Below, one piece after another: positions 25,428 to 36,213 of a stretch of DNA of 44,351 nt (within the stretch, counting starts at the first letter, position 1; the number at the start of each line of letters is the position of its first letter). The stretch comes from Ignavibacteriota bacterium (GTDB lineage Bacteria > Bacteroidota > Ignavibacteria > Ignavibacteriales > Melioribacteraceae). The DNA lies in assembly GCA_002746605.1 (NCBI GenBank), contig PDPT01000027.1, positions 1-44,351 on the forward strand. Direction: 5' to 3'. The notes under the pieces were generated by a model. It was not told where the DNA came from, did no database searches, and saw only the letters and a list, made by a program, of their open reading frames with translations. The position numbers and the translations under genes are program-made.

Positions 25428-27545
25428 TTACATTTCTTTTTCAGCAGTTAATTCAACACCTTTTTCAAAAACTCCATTTAAAAGATTTTCTTCGGTTATA
25501 TAAACAATGCCGTCTTGCTTATGAGGTTTACCATAAACCGAGTGAACGGATTTTAAACCGCCGAGATATCTTCTTTTATCGCAAAGATAAACTAAATCTC
25601 CCACGTTGGCTTTCATCTTTTCCATATCATTTTGCGAAAAGTAAACAACATCTTCTTCGCCTTCTTGCTTTTTCCAATTTACGGTAATAATTTCTCCTTC
25701 TTCCTCGTTTACCTTGCCTCCTTTAAAAAATTCTTTTGCTTTGGCTACCGACCAAACTGTTAAGCCTGTAGTTTGCAGTTCAGGATCATAATCAATTAAG
25801 TAAGTAGAAGCGATAGCAGTGCTTCCCATCATCAGAAAAATTCCAAAAAATTGAAGTGATAATGGAGCTAAATCAAAAAGGATAATTAGAAAAATTAAAA
25901 CGGATAGACCAAGCAAGAAATAAATAATAATATTTTTGTTTTTATTTTGTTTTAACGATTTTACAATTTGATTTTGTTTATTAGTGGTAAGCGTAACCAA
26001 AATTGCAGGTATAATACAAACAACCATATTGTATAATGCTCTTATATAAGAATATGGGTGATCGGGATCCATTTGAATTCCGTGATTAAACGGGGTTATT
26101 ACATTTGGATCATGCAAACCTACAATCATCAAAGCTACACCGCTTACAAAAGTTGCAATAACTCCTGCGGGAGTAAATCTCCTCCAGAAAAGTCCGAGAA
26201 ATATTGCAACAACCAATGGCGGAGTTAATGTAGAGTGAAAGTAACCGTGTGCTTCATAAACTGTTGGAAAGCTCTTAAAAGCAAGTACAGAAATTATTCC
26301 CAATATGGTTATAACAATTGATGAATATCTTGCAGCTGCAAGTTCATTTTTATCTGTTTCTTTTTTAGATAGAATTTTACTTTTCAAAAAAACTTTAATG
26401 GGTCTGTGTACATCGTTTATATAAATAGCGGCAGTTGCATTTATTAAGGTATCAACCGTGCTCATCAAAGCAGCGGTAAGGGCAGCCATTATAAATCCGA
26501 AAACACCTGGAAGTGCAACAATATTAGCAACAACAACAAAAATTTGATCGGGCGATGTGTTTGGCGGAACAATTTCGGGATTTGTAATGGAAATAGCTTT
26601 CCCTATCCAACCGGCATTGCCAACAACTATTGCAGAAAGCGGAAGCATAAATAAAATATTGAATGTTGCAGCTTTCCTTCCTTCATCAACACTTTTAGTT
26701 GCCATAAAACGCATTATAAGTCCCATATTCATAAAAAGAAATCCGATGGATCCTGCGACACCATCTTGCCAAAAAATTCCTACAAAATTAAAATCCGTTG
26801 GTCGGTTAAATTTTGCCAACGGCATTTTCCATTCCATAGGAAGTAAATTCCAGAAAACATCAATGCCACCGACATAAGAAATTCCCAAAAAGAAAAGAAA
26901 AAATCCTGCAAAAAGTAAGATAAAACCTTGTAGCAAATCAGTAAAAATAACAGCAGTTTGTCCGCCGAATGTTATATAAATTCCTGTGATAACTGCAATA
27001 ACAATTACAGCTCCCATTAATGTTATTTGAAAGGTAGTACCAAAAAGTGTAAAACTTTCGGGCAGCATCGGCAAAACGGCTTTCCCCAGTGTTAAAAATC
27101 CAATGCCTATGTAACCAATCATATAAAATAAGAGTAGAACGGTTGCCAGAAATCTGGCTGACGGACTAAAGCGTTTTTCAAAATATTCGGGAATAGAACG
27201 TATTTTTGTATAAACAATAATTGGCAGCCATCCGAAAAGAAAGAAAGGTAAAAAGAACCAATCGTTAATATATGTCATGGTAGAAGATAAACCATGCTCA
27301 AATCCTTTAGCAGAGTATTTTACAAAACTGTGGCTTCCTACTCCGGTAGCAACAATCGAAAAAGCAATTAGCCACCATTTAAATCTTCGGCCGCCAAAAA
27401 AGAAATCTTTTGTACTTCTGTTGTATTTTCCAAAATAACTTCCGAAGAGCATAATTACCATAAAGTAAACTACCATTACTATCCAATCGGTAGAGGAACC
27501 TATGCTATGAAATGTTTGATGTAATTCTTGAGTTGAAGTTTCCAT
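25428..27545 (-). CDS. Sodium:solute symporter with C-terminal cytosolic extension
   Basis: 705 residues of the SSS family (solute uptake driven by Na+). The first 580 or so hold about 14-15 hydrophobic segments, with family landmarks KDFFFGGRRFKWW, IAFSIVATGVGSHSFV, RFSPSARFLATVLLLFYMIGY and MAALTAALMSTVDTLIN. A charged C-terminal region of about 120 residues after the last helix (KGGKVNEEEGEIITVNW onward, with KANVGDLVYLCDKRRY) is not needed for transport in the family; it looks like a small beta domain. The substrate cannot be read from sequence. A 70-residue two-helix membrane protein lies 4 bp upstream, which implies co-expression. Confidence 0.92.
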   Translation of the reverse strand: METSTQELHQTFHSIGSSTDWIVMVVYFMVIMLFGSYFGKYNRSTKDFFFGGRRFKWWLIAFSIVATGVGSHSFVKYSAKGFEHGLSSTMTYINDWFFLPFFLFGWLPIIVYTKIRSIPEYFEKRFSPSARFLATVLLLFYMIGYIGIGFLTLGKAVLPMLPESFTLFGTTFQITLMGAVIVIAVITGIYITFGGQTAVIFTDLLQGFILLFAGFFLFFLGISYVGGIDVFWNLLPMEWKMPLAKFNRPTDFNFVGIFWQDGVAGSIGFLFMNMGLIMRFMATKSVDEGRKAATFNILFMLPLSAIVVGNAGWIGKAISITNPEIVPPNTSPDQIFVVVANIVALPGVFGFIMAALTAALMSTVDTLINATAAIYINDVHRPIKVFLKSKILSKKETDKNELAAARYSSIVITILGIISVLAFKSFPTVYEAHGYFHSTLTPPLVVAIFLGLFWRRFTPAGVIATFVSGVALMIVGLHDPNVITPFNHGIQMDPDHPYSYIRALYNMVVCIIPAILVTLTTNKQNQIVKSLKQNKNKNIIIYFLLGLSVLIFLIILFDLAPLSLQFFGIFLMMGSTAIASTYLIDYDPELQTTGLTVWSVAKAKEFFKGGKVNEEEGEIITVNWKKQEGEEDVVYFSQNDMEKMKANVGDLVYLCDKRRYLGGLKSVHSVYGKPHKQDGIVYITEENLLNGVFEKGVELTAEKEM

Positions 27546-27549
27546 AAAT

Positions 27550-27762
27550 TTACCAGTATCTTGCTAAGATTATAAAAAATGAGTGTAATGCGACAAAATA
27601 AAAATATCCGAAGATAAGAACTCTGTACCAATATCGGTGGTTCTTCTTTTGCAAATTAATTGCTCCGCTTCTTTTAATTATGATCATACCTACAAGGAAG
27701 AAAAATCCTCCTACTCCATAAAGATAAAGAAACGGTACCCATGTATCAAAAAACGAAAGCAT
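27550..27762 (-). CDS. Small membrane protein, partner of the symporter
   Basis: 70 residues with two clear membrane helices, about 11-29 (LYLYGVGGFFFLVGMIIIK) and 45-66 (YRVLIFGYFYFVALHSFFIIL), joined by a basic loop RSGAINLQKKNHRYWYR. By the positive-inside rule the loop is cytoplasmic and both ends face out. It ends 4 bp before the symporter's start, so both should be made together. I recognise no named family. Small partner subunits are known for some SSS-type carriers, so a stabilising or regulatory subunit is the simplest reading. The 211-bp divergent gap before the PpiD-like gene holds the promoters of both. Confidence 0.8.
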   Translation of the reverse strand: MLSFFDTWVPFLYLYGVGGFFFLVGMIIIKRSGAINLQKKNHRYWYRVLIFGYFYFVALHSFFIILARYW

Positions 27763-27973
27763 AATTACTCTTAATTTTTATGATAATTATTGTTATAGTT
27801 TCCCAAAATTACATAAGCAAATATTTACTTGCAAATTTTAACGTTAAAAAATGTTATTTTTCAAGATCACAAAAACATTTTTTAGGTTTAATTAAGGTAT
27901 TGATTTTCAAATTTTGTGTGTCTAACTTTATTAATTGATTTTTTTTAAATGAGAAACAAAGGAGTATTTAAAT

Positions 27974-30058
27974 ATGGGAATGATGGCACGAATGCGAAGC
28001 TTAGCACCGTGGTTTATAATTGCAGTCGGTGGGCTTTTTGTTCTTTTTATGGTGTTATCAGATTCTAAACTTGCTGATGTTGTTGGTAAACAAACTAATA
28101 ACATCGGAACAGTAAACGGAAAAGATATAACATATCAAGAGTTTTCTAATTTAGTAGAACAGTTAAGAAAACAACAAACAACTCAAACGGGAAATGAAAT
28201 TCCCGAAGGCCAAATGGAAAACTTCAGAAATCAGGTTTGGGAAAGAATGATTTCGCAAAAGCTGATTGATGAAAAGATAAATGAACTTGGCATTTCAGTA
28301 TCGGATGAAGAAATTATAAATACTATCACCGGACCAAATCCGCCACAAATGATAACACAATATTTTATTGATTCCACCGGAAACTTCAACAGAGCGGCTT
28401 ATGATGAAGCAATAAGAAATCCTCAAAATAAAGAAGCAATGCTGCAAACAGAAGAATTGGTAAGGCAACAGCTTATTCAACAAAAATTAACTGAATACTT
28501 AAATGCCTCCGTAATAGTAAGCGATGCGGAAATCGAAAGAGAATTCAAAAACCAAAATGTTAAGATTACAGCAGATTATGCTTTTGTAAATGTAAACACA
28601 TTAACCGATACAACTATTAAAGTTTCTGAAAATGAAATCCAAGAGTACTACAAAAAGAACTCAGATGAATTTAAAGTTGATGCTAAAAGAAAATTGAAAT
28701 ATGTTCTTTTCAGCAACAAACCTATAAAAGATGATAGTACAGGAATAAAAAATAATCTTGCAGCCATTGTTGATAAAATAAAAGATGATACATCTTCCTT
28801 TAAAACTTATGTGGATATTTATTCTGATGTACCTTACTCTCGCGATACGGTAAAGATGAATTTACTTGGTAACGCGGCAGAGCTAATAGCTAATGCCGAA
28901 AAAGGTGATATTGTTGGTCCTGTCTTAACAAGCGAAGGATATAATGTCTACAAGCTAAATGAGATATTAAAAAGTAACGATAACTTGGTAAGAGCAAGTC
29001 ATATTTTAATAAGAATGGACAATGATGAAAAAGAAGCAAAAAAGAAAATAGATGAAATTTATAAAGAGTTGAAAAATGGTGCTGATTTTGAAAAATTAGC
29101 AAAAGAAAAATCCCAAGACGGCAGTGCTTCTAAAGGCGGCGATCTCGGTTGGTTCGGGAAAGGACAAATGGTTAAAGAATTTGAAAACGCTTCTTTCAGG
29201 GGAAAGATTGGAGTTGTACAAAAACCGATAAAAACTCAATTTGGGTATCACATTGTTAAAGTTACCGGAAAAAGTAATGAAGAGTATGTGATTGAAAAAA
29301 TCGTTAACAAAATTAATGCTTCTGCAACAACATTAGATAGAGCATACAATAAAGCAAATGATTTTTCTTACATTGCCGAAAAAAAAGATTTTGAAAAAGA
29401 AGTTAAATTGTTAAAATATGAAATTCAAGAAACTCCGGCTTTTACTGAAGCAGATAAAATGATTCCGGGACTTGGAGCCAACAATGCTTTATTAAGATTT
29501 GCTTTTGATAGTGATATTGGTGATGTAAGTCAGGTTTATAAAGTTCCTGCTGGTTATGTAGTAGCCGTTGTTTCAGAAAAAACTAAAGCAGGCAAACAGC
29601 CTCTTGAAGAAGTTAAAGATAGAATTGAGCGTATAGTTCTTAGAGAAAAGAAATTAAACGAAACATTTTCTATTGCAGAAAAAATTAAAGCTAAAGTTGA
29701 AGCAGCCAATAATTTTAATGATGCTGCCCAAGTTTATCCAAACGTAAGAGTTTCCAATGCAGAAAACTTTACTCCTTCCGGCACAATCCCAGGTATCGGA
29801 AGAAATATGGTTTTTTCGCAAGCTGCATTAGAATCGGAACTTAATAAAATAATAGGACCAGTAAAATCAAATATGGGAAGTTATTTGTTAAAAGTTACTC
29901 AGAGAACCCCGATTGATTCCACTTTATTTTCTATTCAAAAGAAATCTTTAAGAAGTAACCTTATTACTCAAAAGAGAAACAGAGTATTTACCGATTGGCT
30001 TGCCGCATTAAAGGAAAATGCTGATATTGAAGATAACAGACATTTGTTTTATAGATAA
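27974..30058 (+). CDS. PpiD-like membrane-anchored peptidyl-prolyl isomerase/chaperone
   Basis: 694 residues with one N-terminal membrane helix (about 12-27), then a long periplasmic part. A SurA/PpiD N-terminal-type segment ([15 protein letters not shown] onward, residues 41-200) is helical and Gln-rich. The parvulin domain lies at about 338-431: [49 protein letters not shown] and FGYHIVKV, an intact set. A second, degenerate parvulin-like region follows at about 480-620. This is the architecture of PpiD, which helps newly secreted proteins fold as they leave SecYEG. AAAGGAG precedes the ATG. A hairpin follows the stop. Confidence 0.92.
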   Translation: MGMMARMRSLAPWFIIAVGGLFVLFMVLSDSKLADVVGKQTNNIGTVNGKDITYQEFSNLVEQLRKQQTTQTGNEIPEGQMENFRNQVWERMISQKLIDEKINELGISVSDEEIINTITGPNPPQMITQYFIDSTGNFNRAAYDEAIRNPQNKEAMLQTEELVRQQLIQQKLTEYLNASVIVSDAEIEREFKNQNVKITADYAFVNVNTLTDTTIKVSENEIQEYYKKNSDEFKVDAKRKLKYVLFSNKPIKDDSTGIKNNLAAIVDKIKDDTSSFKTYVDIYSDVPYSRDTVKMNLLGNAAELIANAEKGDIVGPVLTSEGYNVYKLNEILKSNDNLVRASHILIRMDNDEKEAKKKIDEIYKELKNGADFEKLAKEKSQDGSASKGGDLGWFGKGQMVKEFENASFRGKIGVVQKPIKTQFGYHIVKVTGKSNEEYVIEKIVNKINASATTLDRAYNKANDFSYIAEKKDFEKEVKLLKYEIQETPAFTEADKMIPGLGANNALLRFAFDSDIGDVSQVYKVPAGYVVAVVSEKTKAGKQPLEEVKDRIERIVLREKKLNETFSIAEKIKAKVEAANNFNDAAQVYPNVRVSNAENFTPSGTIPGIGRNMVFSQAALESELNKIIGPVKSNMGSYLLKVTQRTPIDSTLFSIQKKSLRSNLITQKRNRVFTDWLAALKENADIEDNRHLFYR

Positions 30059-30065
30059 TTTTAAT

Positions 30066-30095
30066 AAGCCGGATACGATTAACTCTATCCGGTTT
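30066..30095 (+). terminator. Terminator hairpin after the PpiD-like gene
   Basis: A 10-bp stem with one G-T pair (30066-30075 with 30086-30095, core CCGGATA/TATCCGG) and a 10-nt loop, 7 bp past the stop. It is followed by ATTTG, so the T tract is modest. Confidence 0.75.
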
Positions 30096-30244
30096 ATTTG
30101 AAATATTTGCCTGTTTTAATATCTTAGATTTAAAGTATTTTAAAATAATAAAAAACAAATTATATCTGCTTTTTTAATTATGTCGGAAGTCAAAGCAAGG
30201 TTTCTCAAAGTTTTATCTATAAAAATTAAAGAAAGTTCTTCTTA

Positions 30245-30784
30245 ATGGTTGAAAGAATTTATTTAACGGGATTTATGACAAGCGGAAAAAGTACGCTTGG
30301 GAAGATACTTGCCAATGTTATCGGATGGAATTTTTATGACTTGGATAAAGAGATTGAAAAAGACGAAAGGATGAAGATAACACAAATTTTTGAAGCAAAG
30401 GGCGAAAAATATTTCCGCGATATTGAAAAAGAAAAATTAAAATTATTATCCCAAGAAAATAATGTAATAATTTCACTTGGAGGCGGAACAATTATAAGTG
30501 AAACCAATTCCAAATTTATTATAGCAAAGGGAAAACTTGTTTATTTAAGAGTACATCCCGAAATAATTTATACAAGAATAAAAAAGAAAACCGATAGACC
30601 ATTATTCAAAGAATTTGTGTTAGCTGAAAATTCCAAAGAATCATTTATAGCAAAAATTACCGAAATGCTAAACGAACGTGAAAAATATTATACGAAAGCG
30701 GACTTAACTTTTGATGTTGATAATTCCCCTATCGGTATTACCGTAGATAGACTCGCAAAAAAAATAAATAAAATAATAACTTGA
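30245..30784 (+). CDS. aroK: Shikimate kinase
   Basis: 179 residues. It phosphorylates shikimate in the aromatic amino acid pathway. The P-loop GFMTSGKST is at residues 9-17; the shikimate-binding Asp-Asp/Glu region is DLDKEIEKDERM, with FEAKGEKYFRDIEKE next, then ISLGGGTIIS (the GGG shikimate site) and KKTDRPLF for the lid. All are intact and length is normal. No strong ribosome binding site precedes the ATG. Its stop overlaps the TTG start of aroB (TTGA at 30781-30784), so the two are translationally coupled, as the pair often is. Confidence 0.95.
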   Translation: MVERIYLTGFMTSGKSTLGKILANVIGWNFYDLDKEIEKDERMKITQIFEAKGEKYFRDIEKEKLKLLSQENNVIISLGGGTIISETNSKFIIAKGKLVYLRVHPEIIYTRIKKKTDRPLFKEFVLAENSKESFIAKITEMLNEREKYYTKADLTFDVDNSPIGITVDRLAKKINKIIT

Positions 30785-31872
30785 AAAAAATTAAAATTAA
30801 CATTCCACAAAATCCCTATCATGTTTATTTGGGTGAAAACATTTTCTCAAATGTTATTGATATTATGAAATCAAAAAACTTATCGGGAAATATTTTTTTG
30901 ATTATTGATCATAATATTGAGAAGTTTTACGCGGCAGTTATCAAAAAAACTTTTCAAAATAATAATTACAAAAAAATTATTGTAATTGCTTCAGAAAAGA
31001 ATAAATCATACGAAACTTTACAAAAAATTCATAATGCACTAATCAAAAATAAGTTTAATCGCGATTCTATTTTAATTGCAATTGGCGGTGGAATTATTGG
31101 TGATCTCTCAGGATTTGCAGCTTCAACATATATGCGAGGAATAAAATATGTACAAATTCCTACTACACTGCTTGCAGCCGTAGATAGTTCTGTCGGCGGA
31201 AAAACCGGATTAAATTTTAACGGGATAAAAAATATTGTCGGTTCTTTTTACCAGCCGGAGTTTGTTCTTGTAGATACCAAATTTTTTACAACTCTGCCTC
31301 AAAAAGAAATGCTCTGCGGCTTGGGTGAAGTTATAAAATATGGCTTTTTAACCAATGAAAAATATTTCAAATTCATAAGTAAAAATATCGATAAAATTTT
31401 AAGTAACGATAAAAAAGTGATTCAAAAAATAATATATGAATCCATTAAGTTTAAAGGAGATGTTGTTGAAGCAGATGAAAGAGAAAACGGTATAAGAAAA
31501 ATTTTAAATCTTGGTCATACTTTTGCTCACGCTCTGGAAGTTGATCAGAATCATAAAATTAAACACGGTGAAGCTGTAATTGTAGGAATTAATTGTGCTT
31601 TGTATCTTGCCGGCTTTATGAATATATTAAGTCAAAAATCTTTTATTGAGTTTAATAATTTTTTGAAAAGATTTAATGAAAAAATTAAAATAAAATCTTT
31701 TGATAAAGATTCAATGTACAAAACAATGCTGCGAGATAAAAAGAATAGAAGCAACAAAATTAAATTTGTTTTAATGAAAGAAATTGGAAATTTAATTACA
31801 GATATTCCGGCAGATAAAATTCTAATCAATAATGCAATTACAAAAGGTATAGTTGATTTTACAAATGATTAG
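30781..31872 (+). CDS. aroB: 3-dehydroquinate synthase
   Basis: 363 residues; converts DAHP to 3-dehydroquinate, two steps ahead of shikimate. The start is a TTG inside the aroK stop overlap and gives MKKIKINI. Conserved segments are AIGGGIIGDLSGFAASTYMR (NAD binding), IPTTLLAAVDSSVGGKTG, NIVGSFYQPEFVLVD, and the zinc site around EADERENGIR, LNLGHTFAHALE and IKHGEAV. The full set of active-site Lys, Arg and His segments is visible. The end overlaps the next gene by 8 bp if that starts at ATG 31865. Confidence 0.96.
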   Translation: MKKIKINIPQNPYHVYLGENIFSNVIDIMKSKNLSGNIFLIIDHNIEKFYAAVIKKTFQNNNYKKIIVIASEKNKSYETLQKIHNALIKNKFNRDSILIAIGGGIIGDLSGFAASTYMRGIKYVQIPTTLLAAVDSSVGGKTGLNFNGIKNIVGSFYQPEFVLVDTKFFTTLPQKEMLCGLGEVIKYGFLTNEKYFKFISKNIDKILSNDKKVIQKIIYESIKFKGDVVEADERENGIRKILNLGHTFAHALEVDQNHKIKHGEAVIVGINCALYLAGFMNILSQKSFIEFNNFLKRFNEKIKIKSFDKDSMYKTMLRDKKNRSNKIKFVLMKEIGNLITDIPADKILINNAITKGIVDFTND

Positions 31873-33541
31873 AAAAAATATTTTTCTTCTACTTTTATTT
31901 GTTAATGCTATTGTCTATTCTTCGACAATGCGAGAAACAAGAGCCGTATGGCTTACTACAAATTTTCAACTTGATTGGCCTCCAAAAACTTTTGATGAAG
32001 AAATCCAAAAAGCAAGATTAGAAGAAATATTTAAGAACTTAAAGAATAAAAAATTCAACACAATTTATTTCCAAGTGCGAAGCAACGGAGCTATTAATTA
32101 TTATTCGGATAATGAACCGTTTTCCGCTTATTTTAAGGGTGAAGTTGGTAAAGTTCCCAATTACGATCCGTTGGCTTATGCAATAGAGCTTGGGAAAAAA
32201 TATTTTATCGAAGTTCATGCTTGGGTTAATACAATCCGTGCTTATGCCGGTAAAGATGCAAGAGTATTAGAACACCCTAAACATTTAAGCAATACGCATC
32301 CTGAATTTTTAGTAGAATCGATTTTGCCAAACGGTGATATTTCTTATTGGTTAAATCCGAGCGATACCAATGCCCAAGATTATTTAGTTGATATTTTGTT
32401 GGATATTTCAAGTAGATATGATATTGATGGAATACATCTTGATTTTTTTAGATACCCCAACAAAAATTTTGATGATGAACTGAGCTATTTGGAAAGTGAA
32501 TCGAATCTTTCTCGTGATGATTGGAGGCGAAATAATCTTACAACAATTTTAAGAAAATTTAATGAAAAGAAAAATCCGTTAAATCCATATTTAAAAGTTG
32601 GAGCAACACCTATTGGCATTCGTAAAATGTTAAAAGGGGCAAAAGGAATGGAAGGTTTTTCTGAAGTTTATCAAGATACGGAAACATGGCTGGAAGAAGG
32701 ATTAGTCGATTATTTAACACCACAGATTTATTGGAATTTTACTGATAATCCTCATTTCGATATTCTTGCAGATGATTGGGTGAATAAGTCTTACGGTAAA
32801 AATATTGTACTTGGTCTTAGTGCTTACCACAATGAAGTTATTCCCGAACTGGAACTGATGATAGAATATTCAAGAAAAATAAGAGCTGCCGGAATATCAT
32901 TTTTTAGGTATGAACATATTGCAAGTGAAGAGAATAATTTTTTTAGTGAAATTGCTTTCCCTTCGAATATGGTTTGGAAGAGTAAGTTATATTATCAACC
33001 GAATGATAAAATTATAGCCGACTACCAGGTTGTTTCTGATGATATGATTTTAATTACATGGCAAGATACTGTGAAGAATAAATCTGATTTTAGAAATTAT
33101 GTTTTACTAAATGATGCTGAACCGATTAAAATTTTATCAAAAGAAAGTAATCAATTAAAATTAAAATTTGGTAACCCTGCTAAACTAAAATACAAATATT
33201 ATCTAAGTAAAATAGATAGATTGTGGAATTATACAAATCTCTCTAACCCGATTGATGTTGCTGTTCCTTACCTTAATGAGTTGAAGCAATCTTCTAAATT
33301 ATACAGACGACCATTATTATTTGAAGAGAATAAGGCAGGTTCCTACATAACAATGCGTTCCGCAATCAACCAAAATATTCTTTTAGATATTATCAGCAGA
33401 GAAAATTTGCGATACCAAAAAATGTTTAAAGTCAAAAGTGGGTTTAATGTCATTCCTCTTAAAGTAAGCAGCAAATTTTTGAGGTCTATAAGAATTACAT
33501 TTATAAATAGTGGTCTTGTAGAAGAAATAAATTTTTACTGA
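31865..33541 (+). CDS. Exported DUF187/GHL10-type glycoside hydrolase
   Basis: 558 residues from ATG 31865, which begins MIRKNIFLLLLFVNAIVYSS, a signal peptide; a TTG 12 bp upstream is less likely. Residues 25 to about 335 form a glycosyl hydrolase-like 10 (DUF187) TIM barrel: RETRAVWLTTNFQLDWP at the start, NTIYFQVRSNGAINYYS, EVHAWVNTIRA, GIHLDFFRYP and LTPQIYWNF. The Asp in LDFFRYP is the usual catalytic candidate. E. coli DigH (YddW) of this family cuts denuded peptidoglycan strands, so a cell-wall role is likely. The remaining 200 residues are beta-rich with Ig-like character and could bind substrate. It overlaps the end of aroB by 8 bp but its role is unrelated. Confidence 0.88.
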   Translation: MIRKNIFLLLLFVNAIVYSSTMRETRAVWLTTNFQLDWPPKTFDEEIQKARLEEIFKNLKNKKFNTIYFQVRSNGAINYYSDNEPFSAYFKGEVGKVPNYDPLAYAIELGKKYFIEVHAWVNTIRAYAGKDARVLEHPKHLSNTHPEFLVESILPNGDISYWLNPSDTNAQDYLVDILLDISSRYDIDGIHLDFFRYPNKNFDDELSYLESESNLSRDDWRRNNLTTILRKFNEKKNPLNPYLKVGATPIGIRKMLKGAKGMEGFSEVYQDTETWLEEGLVDYLTPQIYWNFTDNPHFDILADDWVNKSYGKNIVLGLSAYHNEVIPELELMIEYSRKIRAAGISFFRYEHIASEENNFFSEIAFPSNMVWKSKLYYQPNDKIIADYQVVSDDMILITWQDTVKNKSDFRNYVLLNDAEPIKILSKESNQLKLKFGNPAKLKYKYYLSKIDRLWNYTNLSNPIDVAVPYLNELKQSSKLYRRPLLFEENKAGSYITMRSAINQNILLDIISRENLRYQKMFKVKSGFNVIPLKVSSKFLRSIRITFINSGLVEEINFY

Positions 33542-33674
33542 AAAAGATATAAGACCTAAAGAACTAACAAAAGTTAGAATTTTATTAAATGTAATAAAAA
33601 AGATTGCTCTCTTTCTTTTTGATTTTGAAATTAAAATAAAATTCTATCTGTTCAATGTAAGACACTCTTTCTAA

Positions 33675-33827
33675 ATAATTAGTACATACTCAGCTTTTGG
33701 AACGGAAAAAAATAATTATGGGAAAGATGTATCAAGCGGAGTTTATATTTTAGGATTAAAAGCAAACTCACTTAAAAGAAATTTTAAGACTTACGAAAAA
33801 TCTATAAAACTGCCTCTGACAAAATAA
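33675..33827 (+). pseudogene. Possible remnant of a T9SS sorting domain
   Basis: A frame open from 33675 to the TAA at 33825-33827 reads KDVSSGVYILGLKANSL, which matches the SSGVYFYxL core near the end of T9SS sorting domains, and then continues KRNFKTYEKSIKLPLTK. There is no start codon or ribosome binding site of note and the rest of the domain is not recognisable upstream. It looks like the decayed tail of a secreted-protein gene. Confidence 0.35.
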
Positions 33828-33856
33828 AAAACCCAAACAGTCAGTTGCTTGGGTTT

Positions 33857-33857
<1 letters not shown>
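33828..33857 (-). terminator. Terminator of the tRNA-Asn gene
   Basis: A 9-bp stem (33828-33836 with 33849-33857, AAAACCCAA/TTGGGTTTT) and a 12-nt loop directly after the tRNA 3' end on the minus strand, followed there by TTATTTTG. Confidence 0.75.
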
Positions 33858-33931
<74 letters not shown>

Positions 33932-33952
33932 ATAAAAATTAAAGAGTGTAAA

Positions 33953-33979
33953 TTTATACTTATTTTATATTTTTGTCAA
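33953..33979 (-). promoter_or_regulatory. Predicted promoter of tRNA-Asn
   Basis: On the minus strand TTGACA (33974-33979) precedes TATAAA (33953-33958) with 15 bp between. The predicted start near 33946 lies about 15 nt before the tRNA 5' end. The spacer is short by sigma-70 rules, but both boxes are near consensus. Confidence 0.5.
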
Positions 33980-34189
33980 GTATTATTTTATTGCTTCAAT
34001 CAATTTTTGCCCCTAATTTCTAAAAAAATCTTCTAAAATGTGAGAAATTTACTAAAAAAAACAAATATTATGAGCTGTATTTATGAGATTCTTATTTTAT
34101 TTCTTTATATTTTGAACAGATAAATAAAAAAATGTTTCGGCATCTAAATTGTTAAGAATTAAAGTTTAACAAAAAAAAAAGGAATATAA

Positions 34190-34603
34190 ATGGAATTATC
34201 ACATATTGAACATATCGGCATTGCAGTTAAAAATCTGGATGAATCAATAAAGTACTATGAAAATGTACTTGGACTGAAGTGCTATTCAATTGAAGAAGTT
34301 GCAGACCAAAAAGTTAAAACAGCTTTCTTTAAAATCGGACAAACAAAAATTGAACTATTAGAAAGTACTTCTCCGGAAGGACCAATAGGAAAATTTATTG
34401 AAAAAAAAGGAGAAGGTATTCATCATCTGGCTTTTGCTGTAAATGGTATTCAAAGTGCTTTGGATGAAACAAAAGAAAAAGGTGTAAGGTTAATTGACGA
34501 AAAACCAAGAGGCGGTGCCGAAGGTTTGGATATAGCTTTTCTACATCCAAAATCTACAGGTGGTGTTTTAACAGAGTTTTGCGAAGATAACTCAAAAAAT
34601 TAA
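34190..34603 (+). CDS. mce: Methylmalonyl-CoA epimerase
   Basis: 137 residues of the VOC fold, usual length. It interconverts (R)- and (S)-methylmalonyl-Co[26 protein letters not shown] is the signature start with the first metal His; [33 protein letters not shown] carries the next Glu and His residues; GVLTEFCE closes the site with the last Glu. AGGA precedes the ATG. It stands 36 bp ahead of the decarboxylase alpha gene and heads a five-gene cluster that processes methylmalonyl-CoA. Confidence 0.95.
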   Translation: MELSHIEHIGIAVKNLDESIKYYENVLGLKCYSIEEVADQKVKTAFFKIGQTKIELLESTSPEGPIGKFIEKKGEGIHHLAFAVNGIQSALDETKEKGVRLIDEKPRGGAEGLDIAFLHPKSTGGVLTEFCEDNSKN

Positions 34604-34639
34604 AATCTAAAAAAATAGTTGCTTAATTAAGGAGAAAAA

Positions 34640-36199
34640 ATGGCAATTCAAGAAAAAATAAAAGAATTGATGGATTTGCGTGAGCAAGCCCGCCTTGGTG
34701 GTGGTGAAAGACGAATAGAAGCTCAACACAAAAAAGGCAAATACACAGCTCGCGAAAGAATAGAAATGCTTTTGGACGATGGTTCATTCGAAGAGTTCGA
34801 TATGTTTGTATCGCATAGAACGGTAGATTTCGGACTTGATAAACAATCTTATTTATCAGATGGTGTTGTAACCGGTTACGGTACAATTGACGGAAGATTA
34901 GTTTATGTCTTTTCTCAAGATTTTACGGTTTTCGGAGGTTCACTTTCAGAAATGTATGCTCAAAAAATCTGTAAGGTAATGGAAAAGGCAATGAAAGTAG
35001 GTGCCCCGATTATTGGTATAAACGATAGTGGTGGTGCTAGAATTCAAGAAGGCGTAAAAAGTCTTGGCGGTTATGCAGATATTTTTCAAAAAAATATTAT
35101 GGCTTCCGGTGTTGTTCCCCAAATATCTGCAATTTTCGGACCTTGTGCAGGAGGAGCAGTTTATTCACCTGCGTTAACTGATTTTACAATTATGAGCAAA
35201 AATACAAGTTATATGTTTGTTACAGGTCCTAAAGTTGTAAAAACGGTTACTAACGAAGTTGTTACGGAAGAAGAACTCGGTGGAGCTTCCGTCCATACTT
35301 CAAAATCTGGTGTAGCACATTTTGCTGCCGATACGGAAGAAGAAGGGATATCTTTAATAAGAAAATTAATATCATACATTCCGCAAAATAATCTGGAAGA
35401 TCCTCCACGAACAGTTTCTCAAGATCCTATAGATAGACTGGATGATGCCTTAAATGAAATTATTCCGGAAAATCCAAACAAGCCTTATGATGTTAAAGAT
35501 ATAATTTTTTCAATAGTTGATGATGGTGAATTTCTTGAAGTTCAAAGAAGTTATGCTCCAAACATTATTACCGGTTTTGGCAAGTTTAATGGAGGTTCAG
35601 TAGGTATTGTAGCAAATCAACCTAATTATCTTGCCGGAGTTTTGGATATCAATGCTTCTAGAAAGGCTGCAAGATTTGTAAGGTTCTGCGATGCTTTCAA
35701 CATTCCTATCGTAACTTTAGTTGATGTTCCCGGTTTCTTACCCGGAACCGCTCAAGAATATGGAGGTATTATTATCCACGGTGCTAAACTGCTTTATGCT
35801 TATGGTGAAGCTACTGTTCCTAAGGTTACAATAATTTTAAGAAAAGCTTACGGCGGTGCTTATGATGTTATGAGCTCCAAACATTTACGTGGTGATATAA
35901 ACTATGCTTGGCCTGCTTCTGAAATCGCTGTTATGGGTCCAAAAGGAGCAATTGAAGTTCTTCATGCAAGAGAAGCCAATAAGATTGAAGATCCCGCAAA
36001 AAAAGCAGAATTTTTAAAAGAAAAAGAAGAGGAATACAAAGATAAATTTGCTAATCCTTATGTAGCTGCAAAATACGGTTACATAGACGACGTAATTGAA
36101 CCTAGAAATACAAGGTTCAGAATAATTAGAGCTTTACAAATGTTGGCAACTAAGAAAGATATAAATCCTCCAAAGAAACATTCTAATTTACCATTATAA
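34640..36199 (+). CDS. mmdA: Methylmalonyl-CoA decarboxylase alpha / acyl-CoA carboxylase beta-type carboxyltransferase
   Basis: 519 residues, full length for the carboxyltransferase family. It moves CO2 between methylmalonyl-CoA (or propionyl-CoA) and biotin. Motifs: [22 protein letters not shown] at the start, [50 protein letters not shown], and in the C-terminal half [16 protein letters not shown] and [15 protein letters not shown]. The protein family alone could be propionyl-CoA carboxylase beta, but the adjacent OadG-like, biotin carrier and OadB-like genes argue for a Na+-pumping decarboxylase, and there is no biotin carboxylase gene. AAGGAG precedes the ATG. Confidence 0.93.
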   Translation: MAIQEKIKELMDLREQARLGGGERRIEAQHKKGKYTARERIEMLLDDGSFEEFDMFVSHRTVDFGLDKQSYLSDGVVTGYGTIDGRLVYVFSQDFTVFGGSLSEMYAQKICKVMEKAMKVGAPIIGINDSGGARIQEGVKSLGGYADIFQKNIMASGVVPQISAIFGPCAGGAVYSPALTDFTIMSKNTSYMFVTGPKVVKTVTNEVVTEEELGGASVHTSKSGVAHFAADTEEEGISLIRKLISYIPQNNLEDPPRTVSQDPIDRLDDALNEIIPENPNKPYDVKDIIFSIVDDGEFLEVQRSYAPNIITGFGKFNGGSVGIVANQPNYLAGVLDINASRKAARFVRFCDAFNIPIVTLVDVPGFLPGTAQEYGGIIIHGAKLLYAYGEATVPKVTIILRKAYGGAYDVMSSKHLRGDINYAWPASEIAVMGPKGAIEVLHAREANKIEDPAKKAEFLKEKEEEYKDKFANPYVAAKYGYIDDVIEPRNTRFRIIRALQMLATKKDINPPKKHSNLPL

Positions 36200-36213
36200 T
36201 ATTTGGAGTAAAA

